Under the pieces are notes generated by a model. The model was not told the origin of the DNA. It was given only the letters and a program-made list of their open reading frames with translations, and searched no databases. Source: Warburgia ugandensis (Eukaryota > Streptophyta > Magnoliopsida > Canellales > Canellaceae). From it: a stretch of 64,000 nucleotides of DNA. Both the position numbers and the translations under genes were made by a program. Numbering within the stretch: the stretch's first letter is position 1; every line of letters begins with the position of its first letter. Of this stretch, positions 21,985-34,279 are shown in pieces. Location of the stretch: the NCBI GenBank assembly GCA_035236585.1, contig CP141132.1, positions 44,891,880-44,955,879 on the forward strand, written 5' to 3'.

Positions 21985-24154
21985 GGCCCATTTAAACAAA
22001 TTTGCAACGGATAGGTCAAATGACATTATTATCGTGCATGATTATGTCTCTAACCATTATCATGCAAGATGTAAAGGGATAATGATTATGTCTGACAATA
22101 ATTAATAATATATAAGTATTTATATATTATATAAATATAGAAAAATAAAGGTCCAAAGGAAATTGAGGGAGGGGTCAATTTTGATATTGGCAATGCCCCT
22201 TTAAGGTAGTTGACTAAAATAATCCACTTTTACCCAATGTGAGAAAGAGAGGAAAAACAAGAAAGAGAAGGAAGAAGAAGAAGAGAAGGAAGAAGAAGAA
22301 GGAGGAGGAAGGAGAAAAGGAGATAGGGGGTGCAACATGCCACCTTCCAGTGTCATTCCCTAACCTGCCATTGATGCCTATGAAGTAGAGAAGGGACAAG
22401 GGTTTTGTTTCATTGAAGATTGAATTTTCTAAATAAAATGTTGGCAAGGATTCATGATCCAAGACATCCATTCACTTCATCATTGCAAGAGGAACAAAAG
22501 CCCTAAGGCTGGTCCTCGATCTAACACTGTCTCACTAGAGAAAATGAGAAGATGATGGCACAGGATGATTGTAATAGTTTGTCCCGATGATTTGAACCAT
22601 TCACTATCTTCCCCAGCATTCACAGAGCAAAAGCCCATTGGTTGCAGGAAGATCAGAGAACACAGTCACCATGAATTTAATGAATAGTGGTGGATGGTGA
22701 CTATTCATAGTCAAATGCCAAAAATGTCATAATTTAGCATCAAATCAAGATGGGAAATGCAACTGAGGCAGGCATTCACACTTTTATTCTATGATTCTGA
22801 CTTTATCTAGTTAGATTTATATGGAAAGATCAAATCTAGGTCGATTTGGCATTCATTTTTTAGTTTCACTTTTGATTAATAATAAGGAAATTAGATCAGA
22901 GCCTCTATTCCTCAGATTTGAGCATTGAAATCAGAAGTCTATGGTTAGATCAAAGGATCTGGCCATCCTCTAATGAAAGAGATCACTAACCAAAGATTTG
23001 GTAACATGAATAGTGGTTAGACCCCTAACCCAAGACTATGATCTAAATTCAATGATTTTGAAATATTAGACTATTGACTTAATTTTAGATCGAAAACATG
23101 TATAACTATTTTTTAAATAGATAAAAATTTGACTGTTAGATGGTTAAGAAATCTAGGATCGAGCCACCACTAGTAAAATGCTATGATGGTGAACCTCTAA
23201 TTAGTTAGATTGGACCATCATCCAAGCATGAAGTATATAAACCATCAATCTGATCACAAAATCAGAAAATCAAAATGCTAATTCATGAACAATGGAACAA
23301 ATCAACAAAAATCCAATCATCCAAACCAAGATTCAACATGCGATTGTGTTAGATCTAATCATTTGTGAGTGATGATGTTGATCTCATGATGGTGAACCAT
23401 CAAATATTTATTGAATATTAGATGTAAATCATGTTGCATTTTGTATTTGATAAGATTCAATCGCAGATGATTTAGATCATAGGCATATTATGTAGATGAA
23501 CCATATACTGTACTGGTATATAAATTAGATCATATTTGACTATTTGATCACAATCAGATATGCAAATTAAATGTGTCTAATTCTATCATATATCATGAGA
23601 GATATTTGACAATTGAATTTTGGCTAGATCTATAAAATAAAAAATGTAGTGATGTTTACCAAATTGGAAAAGATCTGAACATAGGATACATGTGAGATTT
23701 ATATATTGGAGATAAGTGGTATGTTTTTATTCAGGAAGATGATATTTTACTATTAGATGAATGAGAAAACATAAAGCTAACTACAGAGTAATGATCTAGA
23801 CTTTTAATCAATAATCAATATTGCTGATATGTAATTCTAACAACCATCGAGGGTCTATTCAATGATTGATAGCTGAAGAAATGATGATAATCAATATGAA
23901 TGGTTACGATCAAGTTTATCTAAGTTGATTTGTAATGATTGAAGAATCAACAGTTGTTCTTAATTTGTGGATGAATCCAGAAGATCCAAATCATAAATTC
24001 ATCATAAGATTTAGTAATACATTGTTTGTACATTTCAAATAGTTGATTAAATAACTGTTAATACTCGAATTAGCTATGATTATCTTATCTATTTGGACTA
24101 CATGCTCTAAGGTAGATGGAATTAAGTGTTTTGTTGAATAGTTATGTTTTAATG
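21985..24154 (+). mobile_element. Chromovirus LTR continuation (family-3-like)
   Basis: Sequence between two solo-LTR insertions. It picks up after the Athila-type solo LTR in the same style as 19462-19744 and runs to the TSD TAATG of the next insertion. It contains a G/A-rich tract (22240-22330, 'gaagaagaag') and AT-rich sequence with many 'gatc' words, reminiscent of the family-3 LTR at 61.2-62.4 kb. No gene is seen. Continuity with 19462-19744 is inferred from position and the flanking TSDs, not from a known full-length copy. Confidence 0.4.
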
Positions 24155-24740
24155 TGTAACACCCCTAATTTTTTTTGTAATAAAAATATAATAGTGAAAT
24201 TGAAGATTTCAAGGAAAAATCAGACTGGAATATTAGGTTTAGCAAAAACGTACTTCATACAGAAGTACAAATAAGGCATAAAGATATGCATAAGTGAAAA
24301 CATATCTCACGAACCCTTCAGAATGACTGTAAGCACGGTGCATTCTGAATTCGGAGTGAAAAACCTTTATTTTCTCCATTTAAGAGCAAAAGGGTAAAAT
24401 GGTAATTTTACCCTAGCCAATGTCTAAGACATTAAATTTATAATGTACTCAAAAATACGAGTCCAATGCCACTAAGAACACTCAATTCTGAGTTCGTAGG
24501 AGTAAACTCAAAATTTTATACACAAAGGGCAAAATGGTCTTTTTACACATGTGGGGCCCACATGGGGCCCACAAAGGACCCAAAATGGAATCCAATGACC
24601 AGACCACATGCAATCATGGGTCAAACCACTACCACCAACTAGTGGAGAAGGAGGTGGTAGTGGGAATCAAATAAATATTAAATATTAAAAAGGAAAAAAC
24701 ATAATAATTAGGTGTTATGATGAAAAATACTAAAAATCCC

Positions 24741-24748
24741 TATAAATA
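24741..24748 (+). promoter_or_regulatory. Putative LTR TATA box (family 2)
   Basis: TATAAATA lies about 587 bp into the LTR. The sister LTR has the same octamer at 56406, about 568 bp from its start. This conserved position supports a U3 promoter. Confidence 0.5.
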
Positions 24749-27700
24749 GACATCAGAAAAATTTCCAAAAATATTCCAAAAATACATCATGAAGTCCCCT
24801 AGACTCTGCCAAAATCTCAGATCAAAATTCATCCTCCTTCTCCCTCTTTTCTCCTCCCTTTCCTTGCATTTTTTTCCCTGTTAGAGTGTCCACAGAAGCA
24901 CCCGGAGGAATATTCCTCCTCTGGATATTGGGCGCTTCCACAGACACATCGTCCCAATGAGAAGGGTTTTCACCCTATTACGATTTTTGAGCTAGACGTT
25001 AATTTCCAGCCGTTGAAATCTAATCTTGACCGTTGGATAGTTGGGTAATATCAAGATATACAAAACCCATTTGATTTTACCATAATCCGTCGAGTATCCA
25101 TGGATAAATCAGCGAAAAACGAAAGCTCTGGCGACCTATATTATAAGGAGTGGATTTTCTGGTTTTTTCGGCATAGATCCAAAATATCTTCTTCCAGGTA
25201 GGTGCACTTGCACCCCTATTTCATTTACAGTAGGTTAGTTTGGTTTTTCGGCAAGGATAGGAGCTCCCCAGCCGTTGATTTGTCGGAGATGATGGATCTA
25301 GCATTGAGGGTTGAGATCCCATCGATCCATAGCTTAGATGTTACTTCTGAGCCGATGGATGGATTCCTGGGGCCCAAAAACCCCAAGATGTGAAATCTGG
25401 ATTCTTGATTTTACTGGATGGGGGAGATCCGTACCTGTAACCCAGATTTGATCTGAGCCGTCTATTCTGTTAACTAAAAATCATAATTCTTCAATTCAGA
25501 GCTTGATATAGCTCTGATTTTATATCAGAAAAATGCTATGGACTCCTTGTAGTGTTTACCATGTACTGAAATTATTAGATCCATGTTTTAATTTGTATTT
25601 ACATAAGTTATTTAAAAAAATCAGTATCCATGATCTTAGATCATGGACCAGATGACTTTAAAAGACAAATCTTAACCGATGGATGTCTTCAAAGACACTC
25701 TAATACCTTAGGTTCAAGTTCACAGTTAGATTTATGTTCATATATATGAACAAATTGATCAAAAACAGAAAGGATGAAATTCATCCCTTAAAATGGGCTG
25801 AAATATTGAAATATTAATTATGACTTTAATTGAACTCTGATTTTAGATTAGAAACTTTATTTGGAATAATGTTGATGTTAGTAATTCACTGAAATTATTA
25901 GATCGTGTTTTTAAGTAATATTTACATGATCTTTTTGATGAAATCCGTGACATTGATCATGGATCATGGCTCACGTAACCCCAAACATGAAATCTAAACC
26001 GATAGATGTGTTCATAAGGTCCAAAAACCTTAATATACATGTTCACAGTATAATTTTTATGCCTCTATATCAGTCCAAAATGATCAAAACATTAAGGTGA
26101 AATTTAGCCCTTAAAAAGGGCTAAAATCTTAAATTTTCAATTCCTATCTAAATTGAGATCCAAATTGAGATCTGAAAGTTGTTCTGGATTCCTTATGATA
26201 ATTATAAGGGACTGAAATTATAAAATTTTAATTTTAATTAATTTAAATTTATGCAATTAAGTGGATAAGTAACTAACATCCTTGATCTACAAGATCTAGG
26301 ATGATTGGACCACAAATACCTTATTGGATGATTATTTTATAACATAATAAATAATATCAATGGATTAAATTGTATTTATTAGGTAGATATTAAGAGATCT
26401 AGCCCTAGGGGTTACTAAAACCCTTAAAATTAAATAGTATCTCTTAGATCAAGATGATCCAGAATGATTGGACAGCATGGATGTATTTCGATGATGATCT
26501 TGAGATAGGATCATATGAATTTAATAAATGGATGATGTGGATTGGGCTAGATCAAAATCTATGCCCTTAAATGGTACAAAGTAACCTAAGATCTCCTTGA
26601 TCGGGTAGATCAAGGAAGATCAAATCAATGGATGAGATAAATCCATGATTTAATAATTAAATTACATCAATATAATATGTTGGATCTAAAATAAAATGAA
26701 GGATCAAGATCTAAACCTTAAAAAGATGAAGGATGACTATGGATCAATTAAGACCATTGGATCATGATAACAAGTTAGATTTCTATTTCAATTATTGAAC
26801 ATTATGCTAATTGTCTTTCATTTCTTAGTTGAATTATTTATTTAATTGTTTATTTAATTATTTATTTAAGTGTTTAGTTACTTGTTATTTATGCTTTAAA
26901 CTTATGCTTCAATGCTTAAGTAATTGTAATTTCATTGAAATGGTAATTAAATGAAATTAGAAGGAAGGGACATTCACATGGAATGTATGACATGGACTTA
27001 ATGATAGTAAGGACCATAGTTAGTAGGATAATATAAGGAATATAAATTCCTTGGTCCAACTTAGGAGAATAATAAATCTCCATGAATGACATTTTAATTC
27101 ATGGATTTAATTAAAAACAATTAGAAAGAATACTTATGATTAAATGCTCATAGGAACCCTATGAAAGGTTGAGTTAGGGTCAAGCTAGTAAATGATGGAC
27201 ATAGTGGTTAAGGGGGTTATCTTATAGAGCCACGCTCTCCCCCCACCTTCTGTTGACGTTTGTGAGGTTTAAACACCTCCTTACATGAGGATTGAAGTAG
27301 CCACTTTGTGTTCTACCATTTAACTAGTAAGCCTTAGCCAATTTGACATAAGAGGAGCAATCTAGAATTAGAATGAAATAACCTACCCTCAACCAATAAA
27401 ACATTAATTGGTTGAGTAATAATAATGAGAGCATAAAATGTAGTAAATCATCTAATCTTGATAAAAATTGGAAATCAAGATAAGGATGATCAAACAAGAT
27501 CAATAGGATCTTGGATGATCAAAAACAAATACTAATGTAGTATTGTATAGTATGTATGCATATGTAGAAAAACATAGATAGAGAATCCCAAACCCTTGAT
27601 CAAATTTGATACAAGGAAAATTAGGGTATCATCTATAGGAATACATACTTGAATAGGGAAATAACCTTGTATATATGGTATGACAGATGGATGAATCCAG

Positions 27701-27874
27701 ACCATGATGGACATTGTGGAAGAATACACTGGAGATGTATGAATCAAGATACTACTTTGAGGTAGGTGGATGTACAAGAATGTATTAAGGATTCGTGTGT
27801 ATACATACATGATCTTAGTTTGTAATTATAAGACCTTCATGATGTAATTATGCTTAGTACCTTAGCATAGTCAT

Positions 27875-27985
27875 GATCCAACACATATGATCCAAACTAA
27901 GTGATCCAACACATATGATCCAAACTAAGTAATCCAACACATATGACCCAACTAAGTGATCCAAAACACAGATCCAAACATGTGA
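27875..27985 (+). repeat. 28-bp tandem repeat, about four copies
   Basis: Units beginning GATCCAACACATATG start at 27875, 27903, 27931 and (degenerate) 27958. They lie inside the family-2 solo LTR. The matching region of the sister LTR near 59370 has only one 'gatccaaccaaaacacatatg'. Confidence 0.85.
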
Positions 27986-29318
27986 TCCAAAAACATATGA
28001 TCAAATTAAGGGATTTAAGCAAATGATAAAAAACAGTGATCTAACCTCATAATCTAATTCATTGGATCTAATCTAATGATCAAGTCTAATGAGGTGAAAG
28101 TACTGAGATATGAAAACTAAGGATACCCTAAGAATAGGGTGTAGAAAATATTCCAGCCTTAGTTAAACAGACACATCGTCTGATATGTACAAGGTATTTT
28201 CCATACAAGTATGGAGACTTGTGAATTTTGATTTACACAGAGATAGAGACTGGGGATGCTATGCTAGGGAAGTCATGAGGGTTTGGCCACCCACTTCCTG
28301 AAATTTATATGATGGATACCATGCCCCAAAAAGAGGATAAATGTTGGGTGGGGCAATAATGGGAAGGCCCCATTGTAACAGCCATGGTCCACCCCATGAG
28401 GACATGGATTGATTATTCCACAGTTGGTATCAGTGGAAGATTATACAATTATCCGGGCGCGCTGTACGGATTGAGACTGTGAGCATAGTAATCTTAATGT
28501 ATTTTGCATTATGATGCACAGATTATAGGCATAGTATGATGCCATGCCATAGTGATATGCTATTATAAGAGTTCCTAGCCTATATGTGAATTGGCTAAGT
28601 ATTACTCTCCTAAGTGGAAGTTTAGCCAAGGGAAGGAACAAGTTTTGAGTATTCTTCAATATATTAACTAATTTGTCATATACTACATAAATAATGTATA
28701 TCCTCTATATATGAGTATGAGATGACTCAGGACGGCTTAATGACTAAGGTAAGTATCCTTGTATTGATGAAGTAGTATATTTTTGTGTCCCCTACCAAGC
28801 ATAGCTTGCTAAGGTATTGTACATGTTTCCATGTTTACAATACCTCAAGCACAGAGAAGGAGGGAAAGAAGCTCAAGGCCATAAAGGACTGAAAGGATTA
28901 AAGCTTGAAGATCTAGGAGTAAGACAGTAGAAGATTTGAAGAAAATAAGAAAATCAGAGTATGTATTTGAAGATATGTAATTTTTCCTTATTTGAGAGTG
29001 TATTGTATTGAGTGTTTTGAATGTAAGGTGAGGTTTGAAGTTTGGATTATGTAATTTTGGACAATGAGTTGTAACCTAACACAGGGCTGTGTATGACTGA
29101 ACCACTGGATGAATCTTGGTATTCAATAAAAATTTATTTTATAAGAAATGCCTATGTGTATTATGTATCTTCCAGTGAGACTTGGGTTTTGTTCAAAATG
29201 AATTTAAATGAAAAGAATTTCCACTGCGTTGTTTACGAATTTTTTTTTTAGACATTTAAGGGCCCTTCCTTTGAACAAATGCATTATAAAATGTGTTTTA
29301 AAAACTCGGGTCGTCATA

Positions 29319-29833
29319 TAATGTACTTTTATCATTGTTTGCACGTTAAAAATGGAGTTTGGAAATACATTTGCTTTAAATGTTTGGAAAGCTCACTATC
29401 TTGTTTAATGTTGATTGTTGAAAATAAAATCTACTGTAATTTTGAAATAGAATCAAGTATTGAAGACAAATAAGATTTCAAATCACATGCAATTGTTGTA
29501 TAACAAATTGATTTGAAAGCTATATGTATTATGATAGAGAATAACCAATGAGGTGAGTGCTGTGACATTAGCTGGCTTCTAGGCTAATATGATTTAATGA
29601 CTCTTGATACTGATGGACGTAAGTTTATTGATGATCTAGGATGTATCTTCAAGTGATTGATTGGCATATTTGCCTATGGCCACTAGTCTAGGAGGTGTAG
29701 ATTGACATCTCTCATTAGAGATTAGATAACTGCCCGAGAGGCATTATCGTTTGAGGTGAGTGCACCATGGAGGAATGCCACTGACTATTTACTGATTCAT
29801 ATTCCCCACGAGGAGCAATGTAGCCTATGTGGT
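29319..29833 (+). mobile_element. Chromovirus LTR continuation between insertions
   Basis: Begins with the second TSD copy TAATG and ends where an inverted family-1 LTR end starts. AT-rich, with a 64-codon open frame (29279-29473) that straddles the LTR junction and is not a gene. Nothing else is identified. It is probably more of the LTR seen at 21985-24154. Confidence 0.35.
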
Positions 29834-29929
29834 TGTGACAACCCGGGTTTTCCCATGCATTTTTAAATGCAAGATCTAATTCCTAAGGCGGGATGCATCC
29901 CTATTTGAAAACCATTTTATAAAAACCAT
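29834..29929 (-). mobile_element. Inverted family-1 LTR end (96-bp fragment)
   Basis: Reading TGTGACAACCCGGG onwards, this is the reverse complement of the last ~95 bp of the family-1 LTR (38585-38679). It includes 'gggatgcatccc' and 'aaaaccattttataaaaacc'. It joins family-2 LTR sequence directly at 29930. Confidence 0.85.
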
Positions 29930-32213
29930 CCCTAAGGTCACTATAGTGAATGCTAAACATGGTGGTTAAGGGAATTCTCTAATAGAGCCTCACTCTTCCC
30001 CTACCTTCCGTTGACGTTTGTGAGGTCTAAATGTCTCCTTACATGAGGATTGAAGTAACCACTTTGTGTTTAGCCATTTAGTTAGTAAACCTTAGTCAAT
30101 TGGAAATAAGAGGAGCTGTCTAGACTTAGGATAGAATAAGCTATCTTCAGCCAATAAAACATTAAGTGGTTGAATAATAATAACAAGTGCATAAAAGGTT
30201 AGTAAATGATCTAATCCTAATAAAAATTGTACATAAGATAAGGATGATCAAACAAAGATCCATAGGATCTTGAATGATCGAGAACAATGAGAATCCTAAT
30301 GTCGTATTGTATTATTTATCGATGTATGTATGTTGTAGACAAATCTAGGTAGAGAATTCAAACCCTTGATTAAATATGATTCTAGGAAGAGAGCCAAGAT
30401 CATCCTCCTTAGGGATGATCAAACAACTGAACTTAGATCAAAGAAGAACTAGATGATAGAAGATCTAAGCCCTTGATCTTTATCAACAAGTATAAATTGT
30501 TGATCAAAGGATTTATGAAAGATCAATATCAAAGAAAAGGAATACACAAAGACTTAGAATAGAAAATACTTAGATTTGAAAGATTAGAAGATTATTCTAA
30601 CAATTAGATCTATTGATCAATAGGATAGACACTATCTAAGGAAGATAGATCATGATGGGACAAAAGATTTAGATCCTTTATAACAAAGGATAAGATTAAA
30701 AGAAAAATAATATAGATAGGATAAAAAATATGGGATTATTCATATTGTATAAATATTGACAATATGTATGGATTTACATATTACATACCTCAGTTAGGAT
30801 CATGGAAGATTTGAAGAGATGGATCACTACTTGAAGGTAGGAGGATTTTATGAATGCATCTACATGAGATATACATGTTGAATACATGATCTTATGTCTA
30901 GAAATGTTGAGAAGTGTAATGTAAATACTTGTATTAAATCCCTTGGAAACCCTTATGATCTAACCCAAACACATATGAAATGCTTAAGTTAGAATTGAGG
31001 GGAAAAAAACTCTAAGTGAATAGGGAACTAGAAGATATTCCAGCCCTAAGTAAATAGACAAATTGTCTAATATGTATGAGAATTACTTTACATACAAGCA
31101 TGGAGGCTTGTGGTTTTATTTTAAATAGGCGTATGCCTGGGGATGCTATGCTAGGAGAGTTAGTAAGGTTTGACCAACTGCTCTCCAAAAGTTGTGATGA
31201 TATGGATACTGAGCCTAAGTGAGGCTAAAAGTTGGGTGGGGCAATTATGGGAAGGCCACCACTATGACATTCATAGTCCCCCCCCATACGGATATGGATA
31301 TTGTGATTTCCACCAAGGATGGTATAAGTGGATTACTAGGCAGTTGTCCGGGCTTACAGGTACGGATTCTGATTACATGCATAGTAGTCTTTTGAGTATT
31401 TTTGCATTATGATGCATGGCATAGTGAAATGCCTTATGATATGGTATGATGAGATGCTTAGTAGTGGATTACCGATACTGCCCAAATGAGGGAGTATGTC
31501 CAGCAGAGTCTGGATGATCTATCAACTCAGTATAAACTGGGTATGATTATGTTTTGAGATATTAACTATTTTTCATGGTTTTGACTACATATATATTTAT
31601 ATATATACAAAGTATAGAGTATGTATGTGTAAGAATGTACATATATGACCAAGTAAAGAGATTGATCCATGAATATGAATAATGGGATTATGAAGTATTA
31701 GGATTATACCGTCAAATTATTATGCTTCTTGAATCCCCTACTAAGCATAGCTTGCTGAGATATTGTAAATGTTTGAATGTTTATAACATCTTAGATACAA
31801 AGAAGGAGAGTTAGGAGCTCAAGACTAAAGAAGATTTGGGAGAATAATCATCAGGGTATACCCCTTGAAGAAATGTATTTTCATTTGAGAGCATTATATT
31901 GTATTGAGAGTTTTTATTGTATGGTGAGCGTTGAAATTTGGATTATGTAATTTGGACAAGTATTGTAATGATAGCTGGGTTATACTGTGAACCACTGGAT
32001 AGATTCTGGAATTTAATAAAAGTATATTCCTTCAATGGAATTTTATCTTGTACAAAAATTCTACTTATGTATGAAGTGATGACTTGGGTTTTTCAAAACA
32101 AGTTCTAAAGAAAAGAATTTTTGCTACTTGGTTTTGCAAAAAAAATTACTACTAAGGGCCGCACCTTTGATAAATGTATTACAAAATGTGTTAAAAAAAC
32201 CCAGGTCATTATA
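29930..32213 (+). mobile_element. Truncated family-2 LTR (3' part)
   Basis: Corresponds to the 3' part of the family-2 LTR, aligning with about 27175-29318 and even better with about 58360-60610. Shared blocks include 'ttgacgtttgtgaggtcta', 'gatgatcaaacaac', 'cccaaatgagggagtat', 'gaaccactggat' and 'aatttaataaaag'. It ends AGGTCATTATA at 32213. The first ~3 kb of the LTR is absent and replaced by an inverted family-1 end. No gene. Confidence 0.85.
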
Positions 32214-32430
32214 GAGATGCATTATTGGATTTACTAATTTGAATTATTGCTCCATGGGGGAAGTAGATATAAATCACTCATGTACGTAAGCTACTGATAA
32301 TTGACTAAAATGATAGCCAAGCTTGTAAATAAATCACTCACATGAGTGAGCAGCTAATGATGTAAGGAAACTTATGTGATAGTTGAGCCTTTTGAGGTGA
32401 CATATGAGATCCCTAAGGTTGATATGCTAG
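32214..32430. repeat. LTR-like remnant with a 60-bp imperfect repeat
   Basis: AAATCACTCA plus neighbouring sequence recurs at 32271 and 32331. It may be the rest of the chromovirus LTR interrupted upstream. No coding sequence is seen. Confidence 0.35.
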
Positions 32431-33260
32431 GAGGGTACAAATTGGACCCCGACCTCAAAAAGATACTTGCCTTACAAAAGGTTGCATGATGGGAGTATGT
32501 ATCATGGGAAAGCTACTACCCATACTGATCTATGCTCCTAACAAGAAATGGTTGATTCATTATGGCATCCACAACGAAGTGTAGTTAAGATGGTGGCTTC
32601 TCTACATGTATATTTTGCGATTTTTTGGTATGGTCATGGGAAGAAATGTTGGTCATCCTCAAAGACAAGATGGGCAAGGCATCCTAGCAACAACCTAAAC
32701 TCTAATAACGACAATCTAGGATGAGCTAGGCATCCTAATTTCTCATGGTCTAACAACACTCATCATGAACCTACTTGCTCTAAATTTCTTTAGATCTTCA
32801 ATTCCCTTGCCTATTGGTTTTCAATAGTTTCCTCATCAACCAAAGAAACTAATATTTGAGGGAAAGATATAGTTGTTTATAGAGGGAAAGAAATAGTTAC
32901 TAGACAAGCCATAACTCATTTCCAAAATGAGATTTGATAGAATTCCAATGCTAGTTCTCAAGCTATTGCTAAATTAGAGACAACAAATGAGTTAGTTGTC
33001 TGCTGCCCTTAATGATAGAGATAAGGGAACATTCCACTATCACCCAATCCCAAACCCTAGGGGACAGTTTGAAGAAAGATACCAGCTCAAATTCACATAG
33101 ACCACCTGAGCAGCCAAATCCATAACTACCCTTAGGAGTCGACATTAGATAGACAACAAAGTAGGGTAAATTGGGAATAAATTAGAGGATAATGACCAAG
33201 CCACAACCAAGGAGAAGGAGAAGGAGAAGGGACAAAAATGTCAAACTACTTTTGAAACCA
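32431..33260 (+). pseudogene. Tat-2 gag remnant (Athila-like)
   Basis: Fragments of an Athila/Tat-type Gag are readable around stops. They are the Q/N/P-rich linker with 'QRQDGQG' (32660-32700), NSNASSQAIAKLET (32949-32990), the ALNDRDKG-like segment (33002-33035) and a tail with SNSHRPPEQPNP (about 33080-33120). The order matches the C-terminal part of Gag before protease. The left part of the element (5' LTR, PBS, N-terminal Gag) is missing. From about 32431 to 32640 nothing specific is recognised. Confidence 0.6.
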
Positions 33261-33299
33261 TAGTGGAGGCACCTATGTGCCTAAGGCCCCATTCCCTTA

Positions 33300-34211
33300 G
33301 CTTCTAAATAAGATGAGGGAAGGGACCACCTTTCATGAGACAATGGACATATTCAAAAATGCCCAAATCAATATCCCATCACTCAACACAATCAAGGACA
33401 CCCCCACTTATGCCAAGTTCCTAAAAGAGCTCTAGACACAAAAGCACAAGCTAAATGTGCAAGAGCAAGCCTTCCTCACTAAGCAGGCGAGTTCTTTACC
33501 TCAGCATAACACCCCTATGAAGTTTAAAGATCTAGGTTGTCCTACTATCTCATGCGTTATTGGAGACCATGTCATTAATGGGGCATTGTTAGATTTAGGG
33601 GATGGTGTGAACTTGTTACCATGCTCTATCTACATGCAACTAGGGCTCAATTAATTAAAGCCAACCAACACCACATTACAACTTGTAGACATTTTTGTTA
33701 AAATTCCTTGTGGTAATGTTGAATATATCTTGATACATGTGGACCAGTTTTATTTACCCATAGATTTAATTGTCATGGACACCCAACTTATATTATATCC
33801 CAATTATTCTTGGACATCCTTTGTTGGCAATGTCTAACACCATCATGAACAATCACAGTGGAGTAATGAAATTTTCTTGCAGAACATGGAAGTTCCAATC
33901 AATAGCATCTAGACCTTAATAACTTCTTCATAATAAACATGGTTGACAGTCTAATTCCATATGCTTTTTCACCATCCTCTACTCAAGATCCGCTTAAGGC
34001 CTGTCTTGCACATTTTATTATTGATCTTGACATAGATGGATCTATAGATAAAGTGAATGCTCTTGTATATGATGCACTAATCATGGATACCACTAAATGG
34101 GGACCTCAAGTGGAACTTCTTTCCTCATCCAAATTTGTTCTTGTACCTTCAATTGATAAACCACCCACTCTGGTTCTTAAATCATTGCTGGATAACTTGA
34201 AATATTCTTAA
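33300..34211 (+). pseudogene. Tat-2 aspartic protease region
   Basis: The linker (about 33300-33480, ending NVQEQAFLTKQAS) leads into GCPTISCVIGDHVINGALLDLGDGVNLLPCSIYMQLGL (33528-33654). This is the Athila/Tat protease signature, with D-L-G retained as the catalytic triplet. A stop after LN is followed by KPTNTTLQLVD and VDQFYLPIDLIVMDTQ, completing the domain at about 33785. A protease-RT spacer with a 90-codon open frame (33939-34211) carries KWGPQVE and KPPTLVLKSL, part of the conserved run-in to RT. The protease would cut Gag-Pol. Inactivated by stops. Confidence 0.85.
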
Positions 34212-34279
34212 TTGGGATTAGATGATTCCTTACATATGATCATTGCCTCAGATCTCAATCTAGAATAGGAAGGAAAGCT

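Larger units (their letters stand above)
24155..29318 (+). mobile_element. Family-2 solo LTR, 5.2 kb, perfect TSD TAATG
   Basis: A 5164-bp LTR starting TGTAACACCCC and ending CGGGTCGTCATA (CA changed to TA). It is flanked by identical TAATG at 24150-24154 and 29319-29323. It has a TATA box at 24741 and AATAAA at 29125-29130 followed by 'atttattttata', a likely polyadenylation site. It shares long blocks with 55839-60610 and, from about 27180 on, with 29930-32213 ('ttgacgtttgtgaggt', 'cttacatgaggattgaagtag'). There is no interior, PBS or second LTR, so it is a solo LTR. It is unusually long for a plant LTR. Confidence 0.9.

Noticed and set aside
19682..21986. TTAGG at both 19682-19686 and 21982-21986 as a TSD for the Athila-type solo LTR
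   Set aside because: These positions would require LTR ends AC..CA that do not match other family LTRs. Ends at 19745 and 21984 match both known termini and give GTCCC/GGCCC.
29829..32218. GTGGT (left) and GAGAT (right) as a TSD of the chimeric LTR piece
   Set aside because: Two of five bases differ, which is not better than chance.
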